Below are positions 1-8,848 of a stretch of DNA of 64,000 nucleotides, in pieces (positions within the stretch are counted from its first letter, which is position 1; every line of letters begins with the position of its first letter). Source of the DNA: Bacillus crepusculi (lineage in GTDB: Bacteria > Bacillota > Bacilli > Bacillales > Bacillaceae). A model generated the notes under the pieces. The model saw only the letters and a program-made list of their open reading frames with translations, was not told the origin of the DNA and ran no database searches. The stretch spans positions 62,001 through 126,000 of the forward strand of contig NZ_JACXXE010000003.1 in NCBI RefSeq assembly GCF_014764715.1. The letters are read 5' to 3'. The position numbers were made by a program, and so were the translations under genes.

Positions 1-855
1 GTTTCTTTCCTTACATCTTCTGGCTTTTCCCCTATGATCTTTAACAAATCTTCGTCGCTGATTTTTCCTTTTTTCTGTTGAAGAATTTCTTTCGACAGCT
101 TGATTTTCATTAATTCTTTTGTTGAACCATTAAACTGAAACTGAGATTGATCTCTTGTTGTCACATTCACTTCATGCTGCCATTCAAAATAAAAATCATC
201 TATGCCTGTAATTTGATAAGCTGACGGCTTTAGATTTAAATTTTTATAAATACTGTTTATTGTGTTTTTTATCTCCGTTTCTGTTAAATTGATTCCGTTT
301 ATATCCTTCAATTGAAAGATGGCGTTCCGTATTGCGCTTGTCGAAGCGTCCCTTTTTTCCAGATGGCAAACGCTAAGCTCTGGAACATGATGTGAGGGAT
401 ATTGACGATCGGGTTGAGTAATAGTAGAAAAAAGACTGCTATACACCCAGCGCCCCACTGCCTTAACCTCACCTTGTCCCGTAGTAATGCAAATAACAAA
501 TAAATCGTCATAAAGCTTCCTGCTGCCGCCGCTAAAATCACAATGGATTTAAATGAAGATTGAAGCTCATATTTTGAGATAGAAGGATAAAAAATATAAA
601 GCAGGGCAGCGAAGATCAGGCCATAGAACAAAAATAATTCCTTCCATTTCTGATGCCAAAATAAGCGAAAGAAAAGACTCTTAATACGATTCCAGCATAA
701 AATAAATAAGCACTCTTCTTTTCTTTCCAGATGGGAAGTGTAATGAAAAGGGCAAATAGTCCAAGTACACACCATTGAATGATGTGGATACTGTACTCAT
801 TTAAAATCAAATACCTTTCAAAATGGAGGGATACATCACTAAACAAATCAAACAT
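1..855 (-). pseudogene. ylaA: YlaA-like membrane protein gene, frameshifted and cut by the window edge
   Basis: Reading right to left, coding starts at an ATG at 855 behind AAAGGA. The first frame (MFDLFSD...) gives an N-terminal membrane segment. It must shift near 655-663, in a TTTT run, to continue as a frame rich in hydrophobic segments (about 655-345). That frame must shift again near 340-358, in a run of six Ts, into a soluble frame (EKRDAS...KDINGIN...) that stays open to base 1. Three consecutive open frames with no overlap conflict indicate one gene of at least 280 residues carrying two frameshifts. The name rests on position (next to yktC, as in B. subtilis) and is only probable. 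Homopolymer sequencing errors are an alternative to true decay. Confidence 0.55.
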
Positions 856-932
856 TGATACACAATCCTTTACATGAAATTAAGGCCTCATTCGTATAGA
901 CATTTGTCTTACCAAAAAGTTTCATTGAACAC

Positions 933-961
933 AAAAAATCACTTCATTCTCATGAAGTGAT
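933..961 (-). terminator. Terminator of yktC
   Basis: On the minus strand ATCACTTCATGAGAATGAAG forms a stem with ATCACTTCAT pairing to ATGAAGTGAT, followed by a T run. It lies directly after the yktC stop. Confidence 0.8.
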
Positions 962-966
962 GGTAT

Positions 967-1773
967 TTATCTTTTATTTCCGCTTCCTTTTATGTAATCG
1001 CGCAAAATTTTTTCGCAAATGGATCGATTTCCGGCAACAATGCTGTTTTTTTCTAGGAACGTCAGCCGGTCTCCATGAATGTTCGAGTAAACAGCACCTA
1101 CTTCATCAAGCAGCACACAGCCGGCTGCATAATCCCATGGTGCAAGCCTTAACGTGATGTATGCGTCACTTCTTCCACTTGCAATATAAGCGAGTTCAAG
1201 CGCAGCTGATCCAATCGTACGAGTCCCTCTGACGTCACGCACGAGACGGGCAAACGGTTTGGCATCAAAATATGGGCTCTCGATCGCCCATGTCGGGTTA
1301 ATGCCCACAATGGCTTTTTCAATCGCTACATCTTTTAATGGCGGAAGCAGGGTATCGTTCATATAAGCCCCTTCTCCTTTGATTGCATGATATAGCTCGT
1401 CATGAATAACGTCATAAATCAGACCGATTTTCCCAACACCATTTTCAAATATCCCGATTGAAATGGCAAAGTTGCGTTTTTGATGGACAAAGTTCATGGT
1501 GCCGTCAATCGGATCAATGATCCACACGATCCCATCGAGTGAGGTCACCTCTTCCCCTTGTCCCTCTTCACCTAAAATATGATGATCCGAAAATGTCGAT
1601 TGTATTTTTTCAATGAAAAAACGTTCTGTTTCTTTATCGATATTTGTGACAAGATCATTTGGATTTGATTTTGTTTCAATTGATAGACCTTCCTGCATGG
1701 ACGCTTTAATACGGCTTCCTGCTTCTTTTACCCAAAGCTTTGCAAGACGGTCAATTTCCACCCAGTTTGTCAT
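967..1773 (-). CDS. yktC: Inositol monophosphatase family protein YktC (SuhB type)
   Basis: 268 residues, the usual length of the family, which hydrolyses inositol-1-phosphate or similar sugar phosphates with Mg2+. The metal-binding residues are visible: GEEG at 68-71, DPIDGT at 87-92 and WDYAAG at about 213-218. The ATG follows an AAGAGG ribosome site. It stands alone between the ylaA-like gene and ykzI and ends in its own terminator. The family is certain. The physiological substrate cannot be read from the sequence; related phosphatases also act on fructose-1,6-bisphosphate or nucleotide phosphates. Confidence 0.9.
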   Translation of the reverse strand: MTNWVEIDRLAKLWVKEAGSRIKASMQEGLSIETKSNPNDLVTNIDKETERFFIEKIQSTFSDHHILGEEGQGEEVTSLDGIVWIIDPIDGTMNFVHQKRNFAISIGIFENGVGKIGLIYDVIHDELYHAIKGEGAYMNDTLLPPLKDVAIEKAIVGINPTWAIESPYFDAKPFARLVRDVRGTRTIGSAALELAYIASGRSDAYITLRLAPWDYAAGCVLLDEVGAVYSNIHGDRLTFLEKNSIVAGNRSICEKILRDYIKGSGNKR

Positions 1774-1863
1774 CAGACTGTAAACCTCTTTTCTATGTAG
1801 GACCTATTTGTATTAGCATACTGATATTATGTACGTAAAAGCAAGAAAAAAGCAGCTTCATAC

Positions 1864-1893
1864 AAAAACGAACCGATGAATTGGTTCGTTTTT
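1864..1893 (-). terminator. Terminator of ykzI
   Basis: AACGAACC-GATGAATT-GGTTCGTT with A and T runs on both sides. It follows ykzI on the minus strand and could act in both directions. Confidence 0.8.
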
Positions 1894-1906
1894 ACCTCAC
1901 CTTGTT

Positions 1907-2095
1907 TTACCCTTGAAGCTGCTCCCATTCTTTTCTTAGGCGCTCAAGCTTTCGTTTGCTGCGCTCGATTTGGATATCATCTTTTTGCTCGATGGCTTCA
2001 TGAAGCGTAGAGAGCTCATAATCAACCTCTAATCTCCACACAGCGATGCGATTTTTCTTCTCTTGTCTATACCCCTGCTTCACGATTTGCTTCAT
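1907..2095 (-). CDS. ykzI: Small charged helical protein YkzI
   Basis: 62 residues, very rich in Lys, Arg, Glu and Gln, with a predicted long helix (YELSTLHEAIEQKDD onward to KLERLRKEW). There is no signal peptide or membrane segment. The ATG follows AAGGGGCG at a normal distance. Position between yktC and yktB and the character of the protein match YkzI of B. subtilis, whose function I do not know. The gene has its own terminator and appears to be monocistronic. Confidence 0.75.
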   Translation of the reverse strand: MKQIVKQGYRQEKKNRIAVWRLEVDYELSTLHEAIEQKDDIQIERSKRKLERLRKEWEQLQG

Positions 2096-2382
2096 TGGTC
2101 AACGCCCCTTCCAGAGAATGATTCATTCCTTGTCAGTTTTCATTGATAAAAAATTCAATCGATAAGAGAATTGTTTCTTGCTTATATCGTATGAAGCGAT
2201 CGCATAACCGCAACGACATTCTGAAAATTGTGTTTTTACCTATTTGTTATGTACCACACATTCGATGTTTTTAAACGCCGCATCACCTCCTCAGCAACCT
2301 TTCTCCTGATGATGCATCTTTTTTTGAGCTTGACCCAAGCTATGATAAAATATGATCAGCGAAAAGATACAGGAGGCATAAC

Positions 2383-3018
2383 ATGAGTGAGATGCGTTTT
2401 AGAGATAAAGATTTTGAAACATTCACAGTTGACGGTTTAGATGAACGAATGACCGTATTAAAAGAAAGAGTCCGTCCAAAGCTTGAAGCACTTGGCGAAC
2501 ATTTCGCACCGCTTCTTTCTTCTATTACAGGAGACGAGATGTATGTACATGTAGCAAAGCATGCAAGAAGATCCGTTAACCCGCCAAATGATACGTGGGT
2601 TGCTTTTGCAAACAGTAAACGCGGATATAAAAAGCTCCCTCATTTTCAAATTGGGCTTTGGAAAACTCATGTATTTGTATGGTTTGCGCTCATTTATGAA
2701 TCTCCGGTTAAAGGTGAGTATGGACAATTATTCGAAAAAGAGCTAGACGCCATCCAGCAGAAAATACCGCAAGATTTCGTTTGGTCTAAAGATCATATGA
2801 AACCAGACGTACTTCGTCACAGTGAGCTTGATGCTGAACAGCTAAAAACACTATTTGAACGTGTTCAAACGGTAAAGAAAGCCGAACTTCTTTGCGGCAT
2901 CCAGCTGCCTAGAGAAGAGGTCGTTCAAATGAATAATGAAGAGTTTTTATCGAAAATTGAAAATGCCTTCCGCACGTTGACTTATCTATACCGCTTTACA
3001 CAGAAAGAATCTGTATAA
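2383..3018 (+). CDS. yktB: UPF0637 / DUF1054 protein YktB
   Basis: 211 residues, matching the length of the YktB family of unknown function. It is a soluble protein with conserved-looking stretches such as FRDKDFETF at the N-terminus and [10 protein letters not shown] in the first third. The ATG follows a strong AGGAGG. It is divergent from ykzI. Upstream lies a possible promoter (TTGACC at 2330, TATGAT at 2351, with a short 15-base spacer). It ends in a terminator shared with the convergent yktA. No catalytic residues can be assigned. Confidence 0.88.
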   Translation: MSEMRFRDKDFETFTVDGLDERMTVLKERVRPKLEALGEHFAPLLSSITGDEMYVHVAKHARRSVNPPNDTWVAFANSKRGYKKLPHFQIGLWKTHVFVWFALIYESPVKGEYGQLFEKELDAIQQKIPQDFVWSKDHMKPDVLRHSELDAEQLKTLFERVQTVKKAELLCGIQLPREEVVQMNNEEFLSKIENAFRTLTYLYRFTQKESV

Positions 3019-3019
3019 A

Positions 3020-3051
3020 AAAACGAGCCTATTACACGGCTCGTTTTTTTA
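3020..3051. terminator. Bidirectional terminator between yktB and yktA
   Basis: ACGAGCC-TATTACAC-GGCTCGT flanked by A7 and T7. It serves both convergent genes and overlaps the yktA stop codon. Confidence 0.85.
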
Positions 3052-3318
3052 CATACGTATAATCGCTGTTTCTTCCGCCTCTCTAGCCCTTTTCACTGCG
3101 CGGTAAGGGGAATACCCACTTCCCTTTTCAAACGCCGCAGAGTGCGTCTTTTCCTCTGCTTTCGATGGCACAACCTCTTTAAATCGTTTATAAGCATTTA
3201 ATAATTCCTGCTTGGCTATTCCTTTTTCATACGCTTTTTCAACAGCTTGAAAAAACGAAATGACCGCAATTTTTTCCTCTGTTGTCCAGTCGACATCCAT
3301 TGGATATTGATATTCCAT
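3049..3318 (-). CDS. yktA: UPF0223 family protein YktA
   Basis: 89 residues, all-helical in appearance, with the family features MEYQYPMDVDWTTEE at the start and YSPYRAVKRA near the end. It is cytoplasmic, with no signal or membrane segment. The ATG follows GAGGGACA. It is convergent with yktB and divergent from speA. The family is conserved in Bacillales; the function is unknown to me. Confidence 0.88.
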   Translation of the reverse strand: MEYQYPMDVDWTTEEKIAVISFFQAVEKAYEKGIAKQELLNAYKRFKEVVPSKAEEKTHSAAFEKGSGYSPYRAVKRAREAEETAIIRM

Positions 3319-3403
3319 TTACTTGTCCCTCACTTTAATACTCATTTCTTATTTGAACTTTCATTATAGCACTTGATCTATCAGAAACCGATTGATTTTA
3401 TGC

Positions 3404-3433
3404 TTTACATTCCGATCAGTTCATAATATAATT
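3404..3433 (+). promoter_or_regulatory. Sigma-A promoter of speA
   Basis: TTTACA (3404-3409), 18-base spacer, TATAAT (3428-3433), with speA starting 75 bases downstream of the -10 box. Confidence 0.6.
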
Positions 3434-3508
3434 CTTTTGTTTTATGCAATGAAATCTGCCGTTATTGGCACAATAATAGCAGGTATTTCGATGAAGGTGG
3501 GAAAGCAA

Positions 3509-4981
3509 TTGTCACAACATGATACACCCTTATACACTGGACTAAAAAAACACGCTGCAACCAATCCAGTCCAATTTCACATTCCAGGCCATAAAAAGGG
3601 AGCCGGAATGGATCCTGAATTTAGAGCATTCATTGGTGACAATGCATTAAGCATTGACCTCATTAATATAGAGCCTCTCGATGATTTACATTCGCCTCGA
3701 GGGATGATAAAAGAAGCACAAGATTTAGCTGCTGAAGCATTCGGTGCTGACCATACGTTTTTCTCCATTCAAGGAACAAGCGGCGCAATCATGACAATGG
3801 TGATGACGGTCTGTGGACCTGGAGATAAAATCATTGTTCCGCGTAATGTCCATAAATCAATTATGTCCGCGATTGTATTTTCTGGCGCAATTCCTGTTTT
3901 TATTCACCCAGAAATCGATAAAGAGCTTGGTATCTCTCACGGCATTACACCAGACTCAGCCAAAAAAGCACTGACAGAGCATCCAGACGCAAAAGGGTTA
4001 CTTGTGATTAATCCAACGTATTTTGGCATTTCTGCTGACTTAAAATCGATCGTAGAGATTGCTCATTCATTTCATGTGCCTGTCCTTGTGGATGAAGCAC
4101 ACGGTGTGCATATTCATTTTCACGATGAGCTACCGCTGTCCGCGATGCAGGCGGGTGCCGACATGGCGGCAACAAGTGTCCATAAACTCGGCGGCTCCCT
4201 CACACAAAGCTCTATTTTAAATATGAAGGAAGGACTTGTTTCAAAGGACCGCGTGCAATCGATTTTGAGCATGCTGACGACAACGTCCACTTCTTATTTG
4301 CTCTTAGCGTCACTTGATGTCGCTAGAAAGCGATTAGCCACTGAAGGAAAGGCGCTCGCCGATGAAGCGATTCGGTTGTCTGAATCAGCGAGAAAACGCC
4401 TGAATCAAATTAACGGCATTACCTGTATTGGTCAGGAAATACTCGGTTCGGCCTCTACTTACGATTATGACCCAACGAAATTAATTATCTCGATTAAAGA
4501 TCTTGGGCTAAATGGACATGATGTCGAAAAATGGCTGAGAGAAAGCTACCGGATTGAAGTGGAGCTCTCTGACCTTTACAACATTTTATGTATCGTGACC
4601 CCTGGCGATTCTGAGGAGACGATTGATACGCTTGTGACGGCTATGAAAGAAATTGCCGCATCGTCTACATGTGAAATCGGCAAACAAGCGGTAACAGAAG
4701 TCTTGCTGCCTGAGATCCCATCGCTTGCCATGACGCCGCGTGACGCCTTTTACGCCACAACAGAAGTGATTCCATTTAAAGAAGCAGCTGGCCGCATCAT
4801 TGCAGAGTTTGTCATGGTATACCCGCCAGGCATTCCGATTTTTATCCCAGGTGAAATTATCACAGAAGAAAATGTCTCGTATATTTTTAAAAATATTGAA
4901 ATTGGCCTCCCTGTCCAAGGACCTGAAGATTCATCGCTAGAGATGATCCGAGTGATAAAGGAACAAAAACCAATTTTATAA
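3509..4981 (+). CDS. speA: Arginine decarboxylase SpeA (aspartate aminotransferase fold)
   Basis: A PLP enzyme that turns arginine into agmatine, the first step of the polyamine route. Starting at the TTG at 3509, behind AAGGTGGGAA, gives 490 residues, which equals my recollection of the B. subtilis protein; an in-frame ATG at 3491 is less likely. The Orn/Lys/Arg decarboxylase major domain is visible, with FHIPGHKKGAG near the N-terminus, DEAHG at 195-199, and the PLP lysine in SVHKLGG (K226). The C-terminal domain ends after PVQGPEDS. It is transcribed from its own promoter, and its terminator is shared with SR1 on the other strand. Confidence 0.95.
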   Translation: MSQHDTPLYTGLKKHAATNPVQFHIPGHKKGAGMDPEFRAFIGDNALSIDLINIEPLDDLHSPRGMIKEAQDLAAEAFGADHTFFSIQGTSGAIMTMVMTVCGPGDKIIVPRNVHKSIMSAIVFSGAIPVFIHPEIDKELGISHGITPDSAKKALTEHPDAKGLLVINPTYFGISADLKSIVEIAHSFHVPVLVDEAHGVHIHFHDELPLSAMQAGADMAATSVHKLGGSLTQSSILNMKEGLVSKDRVQSILSMLTTTSTSYLLLASLDVARKRLATEGKALADEAIRLSESARKRLNQINGITCIGQEILGSASTYDYDPTKLIISIKDLGLNGHDVEKWLRESYRIEVELSDLYNILCIVTPGDSEETIDTLVTAMKEIAASSTCEIGKQAVTEVLLPEIPSLAMTPRDAFYATTEVIPFKEAAGRIIAEFVMVYPPGIPIFIPGEIITEENVSYIFKNIEIGLPVQGPEDSSLEMIRVIKEQKPIL

Positions 4982-4989
4982 AAAAGAAA

Positions 4990-5022
4990 CATGCAGCCCC
5001 AAACGGAGCTGCATGCTTTTTT
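4990..5022. terminator. Bidirectional terminator of speA and SR1
   Basis: CATGCAGC / GCTGCATG stem with a T run on the plus side and, on the minus side, TTTCTTTTTT. It ends both speA and the oppositely transcribed SR1 RNA. Confidence 0.8.
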
Positions 5023-5024
5023 AT

Positions 5025-5144
5025 TTATTCAGAGGCATCATCACAGCAATGACAGTGACCACACGTTCCATATAACGTTGTCACCTTTTCATTCTCAAAT
5101 TGATCAATGGTTTCATTGCAATCCTGACAAATAATTGTACCCAC
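5025..5144 (-). CDS. sr1P: SR1P peptide (GapA-binding peptide)
   Basis: 39 residues, the same length as SR1P of B. subtilis, beginning MGTIICQDCNE. A cysteine pair C6/C9 and a second cluster C28, C31, C33, C34 suggest metal binding. GTG at 5144 is preferred because AAGGGGA lies about 7 bases upstream; an ATG at 5150 abuts that ribosome site. In B. subtilis SR1P binds GapA and promotes its interaction with RNase J1, whose gene rnjA is also in this window at 14522. Confidence 0.88.
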   Translation of the reverse strand: MGTIICQDCNETIDQFENEKVTTLYGTCGHCHCCDDASE

Positions 5145-5177
5145 GTACATTCCCCTTTTCTTCACTTATAGTTTGTT

Positions 5178-5235
5178 TGAAAGCGTTTAATCTATTTCTT
5201 ATCTCCATAATATGATGTCACATTTGAGTTGTCAA
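5178..5235 (-). promoter_or_regulatory. SR1 promoter with CcpN-like and cre-like sequences
   Basis: On the minus strand TTGACA (5230-5235), 17-base spacer and TATTAT (5207-5212) form a near-ideal sigma-A promoter. The spacer contains TGTGACATCAT, one mismatch from the CcpN box as I recall it (TRTGHYATAYW). TGAAAGCGTTTAAT at 5178-5191 fits 12 of 14 cre positions just downstream of the start. The promoter is strong evidence; the operator calls are inference from consensus. Confidence 0.65.
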
Positions 5236-5454
5236 CGGTTAATTGTATGACACATTTAATCATTTTTATAAAAATATGCTTTTTCCTCATCATATTGAGG
5301 GAACGTTTCAATTGTATTTTGCTTCATATCAATTCTGTAACAATTGAGTAACAATCGAAAATTGTCAAAATGGACATGATACACTAGAGTGACAAAAAGG
5401 GAACTGACTCCTAAAAATGTTGGGATACCCCCAAAGGATTTTGAGGTGAATAGA

Positions 5455-5844
5455 TTGAATTTTATGAGGACACTTCTCATTATATTCCCCATGCTCTTTG
5501 TACTTAGTTCATGCTCATTTGCTTATATCATACCGAATCAGACAGACCAAGTCCGTCATATTCAAAAACCAAGAATTCTCTTTTTTACTGATGCAGAAAA
5601 TCTTGATAAAGAAAGTCCCTATTATGATGCAGTACTCGATTTGAAAAACGAGTACCCAAAGGAAATGTCAAAAATGATTGTCAAAGAAGATCGTAAAGGC
5701 TGGAAAAACGAAGTAGATGAAGTACCGGCTATTTTACTTGTCAATGATGAAAAAGTCATTGTGAAGGTTGAAGGAAATGTCCGCAGTAAAGAGGATATCT
5801 TATCACCTTTATGTCATGCATTAGACCGCGTGAATACAAATTAA
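5455..5844 (+). CDS. slp: Small lipoprotein Slp
   Basis: About 129 residues. A hydrophobic signal (TLLIIFPMLFVL) ends in the lipobox LSSC, so the mature protein should be lipid-anchored at a cysteine near residue 21. The rest is soluble and has a thioredoxin-like look (ILFFTDAENLDKESPYYDAV, PAILLVNDEKVIVKVEG). The TTG at 5455 is chosen because GAGGTG lies 6 bases upstream; ATG 5464 is too far from it. Position between speA and pdhD matches slp of B. subtilis, described as a peptidoglycan-associated lipoprotein. Function unknown. Confidence 0.75.
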   Translation: MNFMRTLLIIFPMLFVLSSCSFAYIIPNQTDQVRHIQKPRILFFTDAENLDKESPYYDAVLDLKNEYPKEMSKMIVKEDRKGWKNEVDEVPAILLVNDEKVIVKVEGNVRSKEDILSPLCHALDRVNTN

Positions 5845-5875
5845 CGTTCGACCTTGCACTTATAGATAACCATAT

Positions 5876-5907
5876 GAAAAAACCCCTCTTCTCATGAGGG
5901 GTTTTTC
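5876..5907 (+). terminator. Terminator of slp
   Basis: AAACCCCTC-TTCTCAT-GAGGGGTTTTT, about 30 bases after the slp stop. Confidence 0.85.
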
Positions 5908-5943
5908 TGATGGAGACATTTGAGTAGCCTTTTACTAGTGTTT

Positions 5944-5976
5944 AAAAAAACCCTCTCCAAAAGGAGAGGGTTTTAT
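5944..5976 (-). terminator. Terminator of the pdh operon
   Basis: AAACCCTCTCC-AAAA-GGAGAGGGTTT, directly downstream of pdhD on the minus strand, followed by a T run in that direction. Confidence 0.88.
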
Positions 5977-5982
5977 AGATGA

Positions 5983-7395
5983 TTATTTTACGATATGAAT
6001 TGGGCTTCCAATTGCTACTTCAGCCGTTTCCATTGTGATTTCACCTAAAGTTGGGTGAGCGTGAATAGTCATTGCGATATCTTCAGCCGTTACGCCAGCT
6101 TCGATGGCAAGGCTAAGCTCTGAAATCATATCAGAAGCGCCAACACCTGCAATTTGTGCACCGATGACTAGACCATCCTCTTTACGAGTGATCATTTTCA
6201 TGAAGCCATCAGTTGCGTCAAGAGAAAGTGCACGTCCGTTCGCTGCGAATGGGAATTTCGCTGCAACGATTTCGATTCCTTCTTCTTTAGCTTCTGCTTC
6301 AGTGTATCCAACAGTTGCAAGTTCTGGCTCAGAGAATACAACAGCAGGAATACCAAGGTAATCAATTTCAGCTGGCTCTCCAGCGATTGCTTCAGCTGCA
6401 ATTTTACCTTCATAAGAAGCTTTGTGTGCAAGTGGTGGTCCATCAACGATGTCACCAATTGCATAAATATTAGATACGCTTGTACGGCATTGTTTGTCTG
6501 TTTTGACAACTCCGCGGTCTGTCAATTCAACACCAACTTGCTCAAGACCAAGCTCATCCGTGTTTGGACGACGGCCAACTGTAACAAGTACGTAATCAGC
6601 ATCAACTGTTTTTTCTTCACCTTTTACTTCGAAAGTAACAGTGACACCATCAGATGTTTCTTTAACGCCTTTTGCAAGAGCGTTTGTATGGATTTCAACG
6701 TTTCCTTTTTTCTTCAGGTTACGTTTAACCAATGAGCTCATTTGCTTTTCAAAGCCTGGAAGGATTTCGTCTCCACCTTCAAGGATGACAACTTCTGTTC
6801 CAAAGTTTGCATAAGCAGTTCCAAGCTCAGTACCGATGTATCCGCCACCGATCACAACTAACTTTTTAGGTACTTCTTTAAGCGCTAAAGCACCAGTTGA
6901 GTTGATGACGCGATCCGTGTATTTAAATGTAGGCAATTCAATTGGACGAGATCCAGTTGCAAGAATTGCGTTTTTGAAAGTGTAAGTTTGTGCTGAATTT
7001 TCATCCATTACACGTACAGAGTTGCTGTCTACGAAATAAGCTTCACCTTTGACGATGTCTACTTTATTTCCTTTAAGAAGACCTTGAACTCCACCTGTTA
7101 ATTTGTTCACAACAGAAGCTTTCCACTCTTGAACTTTTGAGAAGTCAACTGTTACGTTTTCAGCTTTGATACCCATGTCTTCAGAATGCTTTGCATGTTC
7201 GAAACGATGACCAGCATTGATTAATGCTTTTGAAGGGATACAGCCGACGTTTAGACATACACCGCCAAGCGTTCCTTTTTCAACGATTGTTACTTTTTGT
7301 CCAAGCTGTGCAGCACGAATAGCAGCTACATATCCACCAGGACCTGCACCAATGACAAGAGTATCTGTTTCGATTGGGAAATCTCCTACTACCAT
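5983..7395 (-). CDS. pdhD: Dihydrolipoamide dehydrogenase, E3 of pyruvate dehydrogenase
   Basis: 470 residues. It reoxidises the lipoyl arms of E2 and passes electrons through FAD to NAD+. The FAD-binding GAGPGG lies near residues 17-21, the redox-active disulfide is C47/C52 in [13 protein letters not shown], the NAD-binding GGGYIGTE is in the middle, and the C-terminal active-site pair is H447/E452 in HAHPTLGE. The ATG at 7395 follows GGAGGCG, which overlaps the pdhC stop. It is the last gene of pdhABCD and also serves other 2-oxo acid dehydrogenases in many Bacillus. Confidence 0.97.
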   Translation of the reverse strand: MVVGDFPIETDTLVIGAGPGGYVAAIRAAQLGQKVTIVEKGTLGGVCLNVGCIPSKALINAGHRFEHAKHSEDMGIKAENVTVDFSKVQEWKASVVNKLTGGVQGLLKGNKVDIVKGEAYFVDSNSVRVMDENSAQTYTFKNAILATGSRPIELPTFKYTDRVINSTGALALKEVPKKLVVIGGGYIGTELGTAYANFGTEVVILEGGDEILPGFEKQMSSLVKRNLKKKGNVEIHTNALAKGVKETSDGVTVTFEVKGEEKTVDADYVLVTVGRRPNTDELGLEQVGVELTDRGVVKTDKQCRTSVSNIYAIGDIVDGPPLAHKASYEGKIAAEAIAGEPAEIDYLGIPAVVFSEPELATVGYTEAEAKEEGIEIVAAKFPFAANGRALSLDATDGFMKMITRKEDGLVIGAQIAGVGASDMISELSLAIEAGVTAEDIAMTIHAHPTLGEITMETAEVAIGSPIHIVK

Positions 7396-7399
7396 GAAT

Positions 7400-8740
7400 T
7401 TACGCCTCCATTAAAATTAATTGTGGATCATTCAATAAACGCTTGATGTGGTTAAGGGCATTTTGCGCAGTCGCTCCGTCAATCATACGGTGGTCAAAGC
7501 TTAGGGAAAGAGCTAAGACTGGAGCTGCAACGATTTCGCCATCACGAACAACCGCTTTTTCAGCGATACGGCCAATACCAAGGATCGCTACTTCTGGGTG
7601 GTTGATGACTGGAGTAAACCATTGTCCACCAGCAGAACCGATGTTTGTGATTGTGCAAGATGCACCTTTCATTTCAGCTGGAGCCAATTTACCTTCACGT
7701 GCTTTTGTTGCAAGCTCGTTGATTTCGTTAGATACTTCGAAAATCGCTTTGCGATCTGCATTTTTCACAACTGGAACAAGCAGGCCTTTTTCAGTGTCAG
7801 CTGCAATTCCAATGTTGTAGTAATGCTTTTGAACAACTTCATCTGTTTTATCATCGATAGAAGTGTTAAGTACTGGGTACTTTTTCAAAGCAGAAGTTAG
7901 AGCTTTTACAACGTAAGGCAAGTAAGTTAACTTGATTCCTTGATCAGCTGCAACTTGTTTGAATTGTTTACGATGTGCAACAAGGTTTGTTACATCAACT
8001 TCATCCATTAATGTTACGTGAGGAGCTGTATGCTTAGAGTTCACCATTGCTTTTGCGATCGCTTTGCGGATTCCGCTCATTTTCTCGCGAGTTTCTGGGA
8101 ATTCTCCTTCTAGAACTGGAGCTGCTGCCGCTTTTGGAGCTGCTTCTTCTTTCGCACTTTCAGCTGCTTGAGGTGCTGCTTCTTGAGTTGCAGAACCACC
8201 ATTAAGGAAGCTGTCGATATCTTCTTTTAGCACGCGACCATTTTTACCAGAACCTGCAACTTTGTAAATTTCAACGCCTTTTTCGCGCGCATATTTACGT
8301 ACAGATGGCATAGCGATGACGCGTTTGTTTGGATCAGCATCTACTTGCTCTTGTGCGCCTGCACCAGTTGCTGCTGCCGCTTCTTCTTGAGCTACTTCTT
8401 TCTTTTCAGGCTCGTTACCAGCTTCAGCAGTACCTTGTACTTGAGCTTCAGTTTTCGCTTCGCCTTCTTCTTCGCTGCCTTTAAATTGAAGATTTTCGTA
8501 ACCAGGTGCATCAAACGTAATGATTGTTTGTCCTACAGTTGCAACTGTTCCCTCTTCAACTTTTAATTCTAATACTTTTCCTTTAACAGGTGAAGGAATT
8601 TCTACAACTGCTTTATCATTTTGTACCTCTGCTAAAACGTCATCTTCATTGATTTCGTCGTTTGGTTTTACAAACCACTTAACGATCTCACCTTCGTGGA
8701 TACCTTCTCCGATGTCCGGAAGTTTAAATTCAAATGCCAC
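7400..8740 (-). CDS. pdhC: Dihydrolipoamide acetyltransferase, E2 of pyruvate dehydrogenase
   Basis: 446 residues with one lipoyl domain (lysine K43 in [11 protein letters not shown]), an Ala/Glu/Gln-rich linker, the E1/E3-binding domain ([14 protein letters not shown]), a second Ala/Pro-rich linker and the catalytic acetyltransferase domain ending in SFDHRMIDG (active-site H417). It starts with GTG at 8740 behind AGGAGGCG. It is separated from pdhB by 108 bases holding a hairpin, so it may have a separate expression level, as E2 forms the core of the complex in many copies. Confidence 0.97.
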   Translation of the reverse strand: MAFEFKLPDIGEGIHEGEIVKWFVKPNDEINEDDVLAEVQNDKAVVEIPSPVKGKVLELKVEEGTVATVGQTIITFDAPGYENLQFKGSEEEGEAKTEAQVQGTAEAGNEPEKKEVAQEEAAAATGAGAQEQVDADPNKRVIAMPSVRKYAREKGVEIYKVAGSGKNGRVLKEDIDSFLNGGSATQEAAPQAAESAKEEAAPKAAAAPVLEGEFPETREKMSGIRKAIAKAMVNSKHTAPHVTLMDEVDVTNLVAHRKQFKQVAADQGIKLTYLPYVVKALTSALKKYPVLNTSIDDKTDEVVQKHYYNIGIAADTEKGLLVPVVKNADRKAIFEVSNEINELATKAREGKLAPAEMKGASCTITNIGSAGGQWFTPVINHPEVAILGIGRIAEKAVVRDGEIVAAPVLALSLSFDHRMIDGATAQNALNHIKRLLNDPQLILMEA

Positions 8741-8808
8741 TGTTTTTCGCCTCCTAAATTATGTTAAATCCTTGCTCTGTCATTATTACACGGTCATGTA
8801 ATTGATAA

Positions 8809-8837
8809 AGGGGAAGAGAAATAAATTCTTTTCCCCT
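8809..8837 (-). promoter_or_regulatory. Hairpin in the pdhB-pdhC gap (attenuator or processing site)
   Basis: On the minus strand AGGGGAAAAGAA and TTCTCTTCCCCT form a 12-position stem with one bulge, followed only by TTTATC. It is too weak in Ts to be a strong terminator, so partial termination or RNA processing inside the operon is more likely. Function is inferred only. Confidence 0.5.
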
Positions 8838-8848
8838 CTGTCATTTAA

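Larger units (their letters stand above)
4985..5200 (-). ncRNA. sr1: SR1 dual-function small RNA
   Basis: Promoter at 5207-5235, predicted start near 5200 and terminator at 4990-5022 define an RNA of about 215 bases, close to the 205 nt I recall for B. subtilis SR1. Its position beside speA and the encoded SR1P peptide match. In B. subtilis SR1 is a base-pairing regulator of ahrC mRNA and an mRNA for SR1P, and it is repressed by CcpN under glycolytic conditions. The ahrC-pairing stretches were not checked here because ahrC is outside the window. Confidence 0.85.

Noticed and set aside
2330-2356. Promoter of yktB (TTGACC / TATGAT)
   Set aside because: The 15-base spacer is too short for confidence and alternatives overlap; mentioned only in the gene entry.
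3392-3508. N-terminal extension of speA
   Set aside because: The extra residues overlap the promoter, have no ribosome site and do not match the known protein start.
7443-8801. Plus-strand open frames across pdhC
   Set aside because: They are antisense to a certain enzyme gene, lack ribosome sites and encode Ser/Thr/Cys-rich shadow protein.
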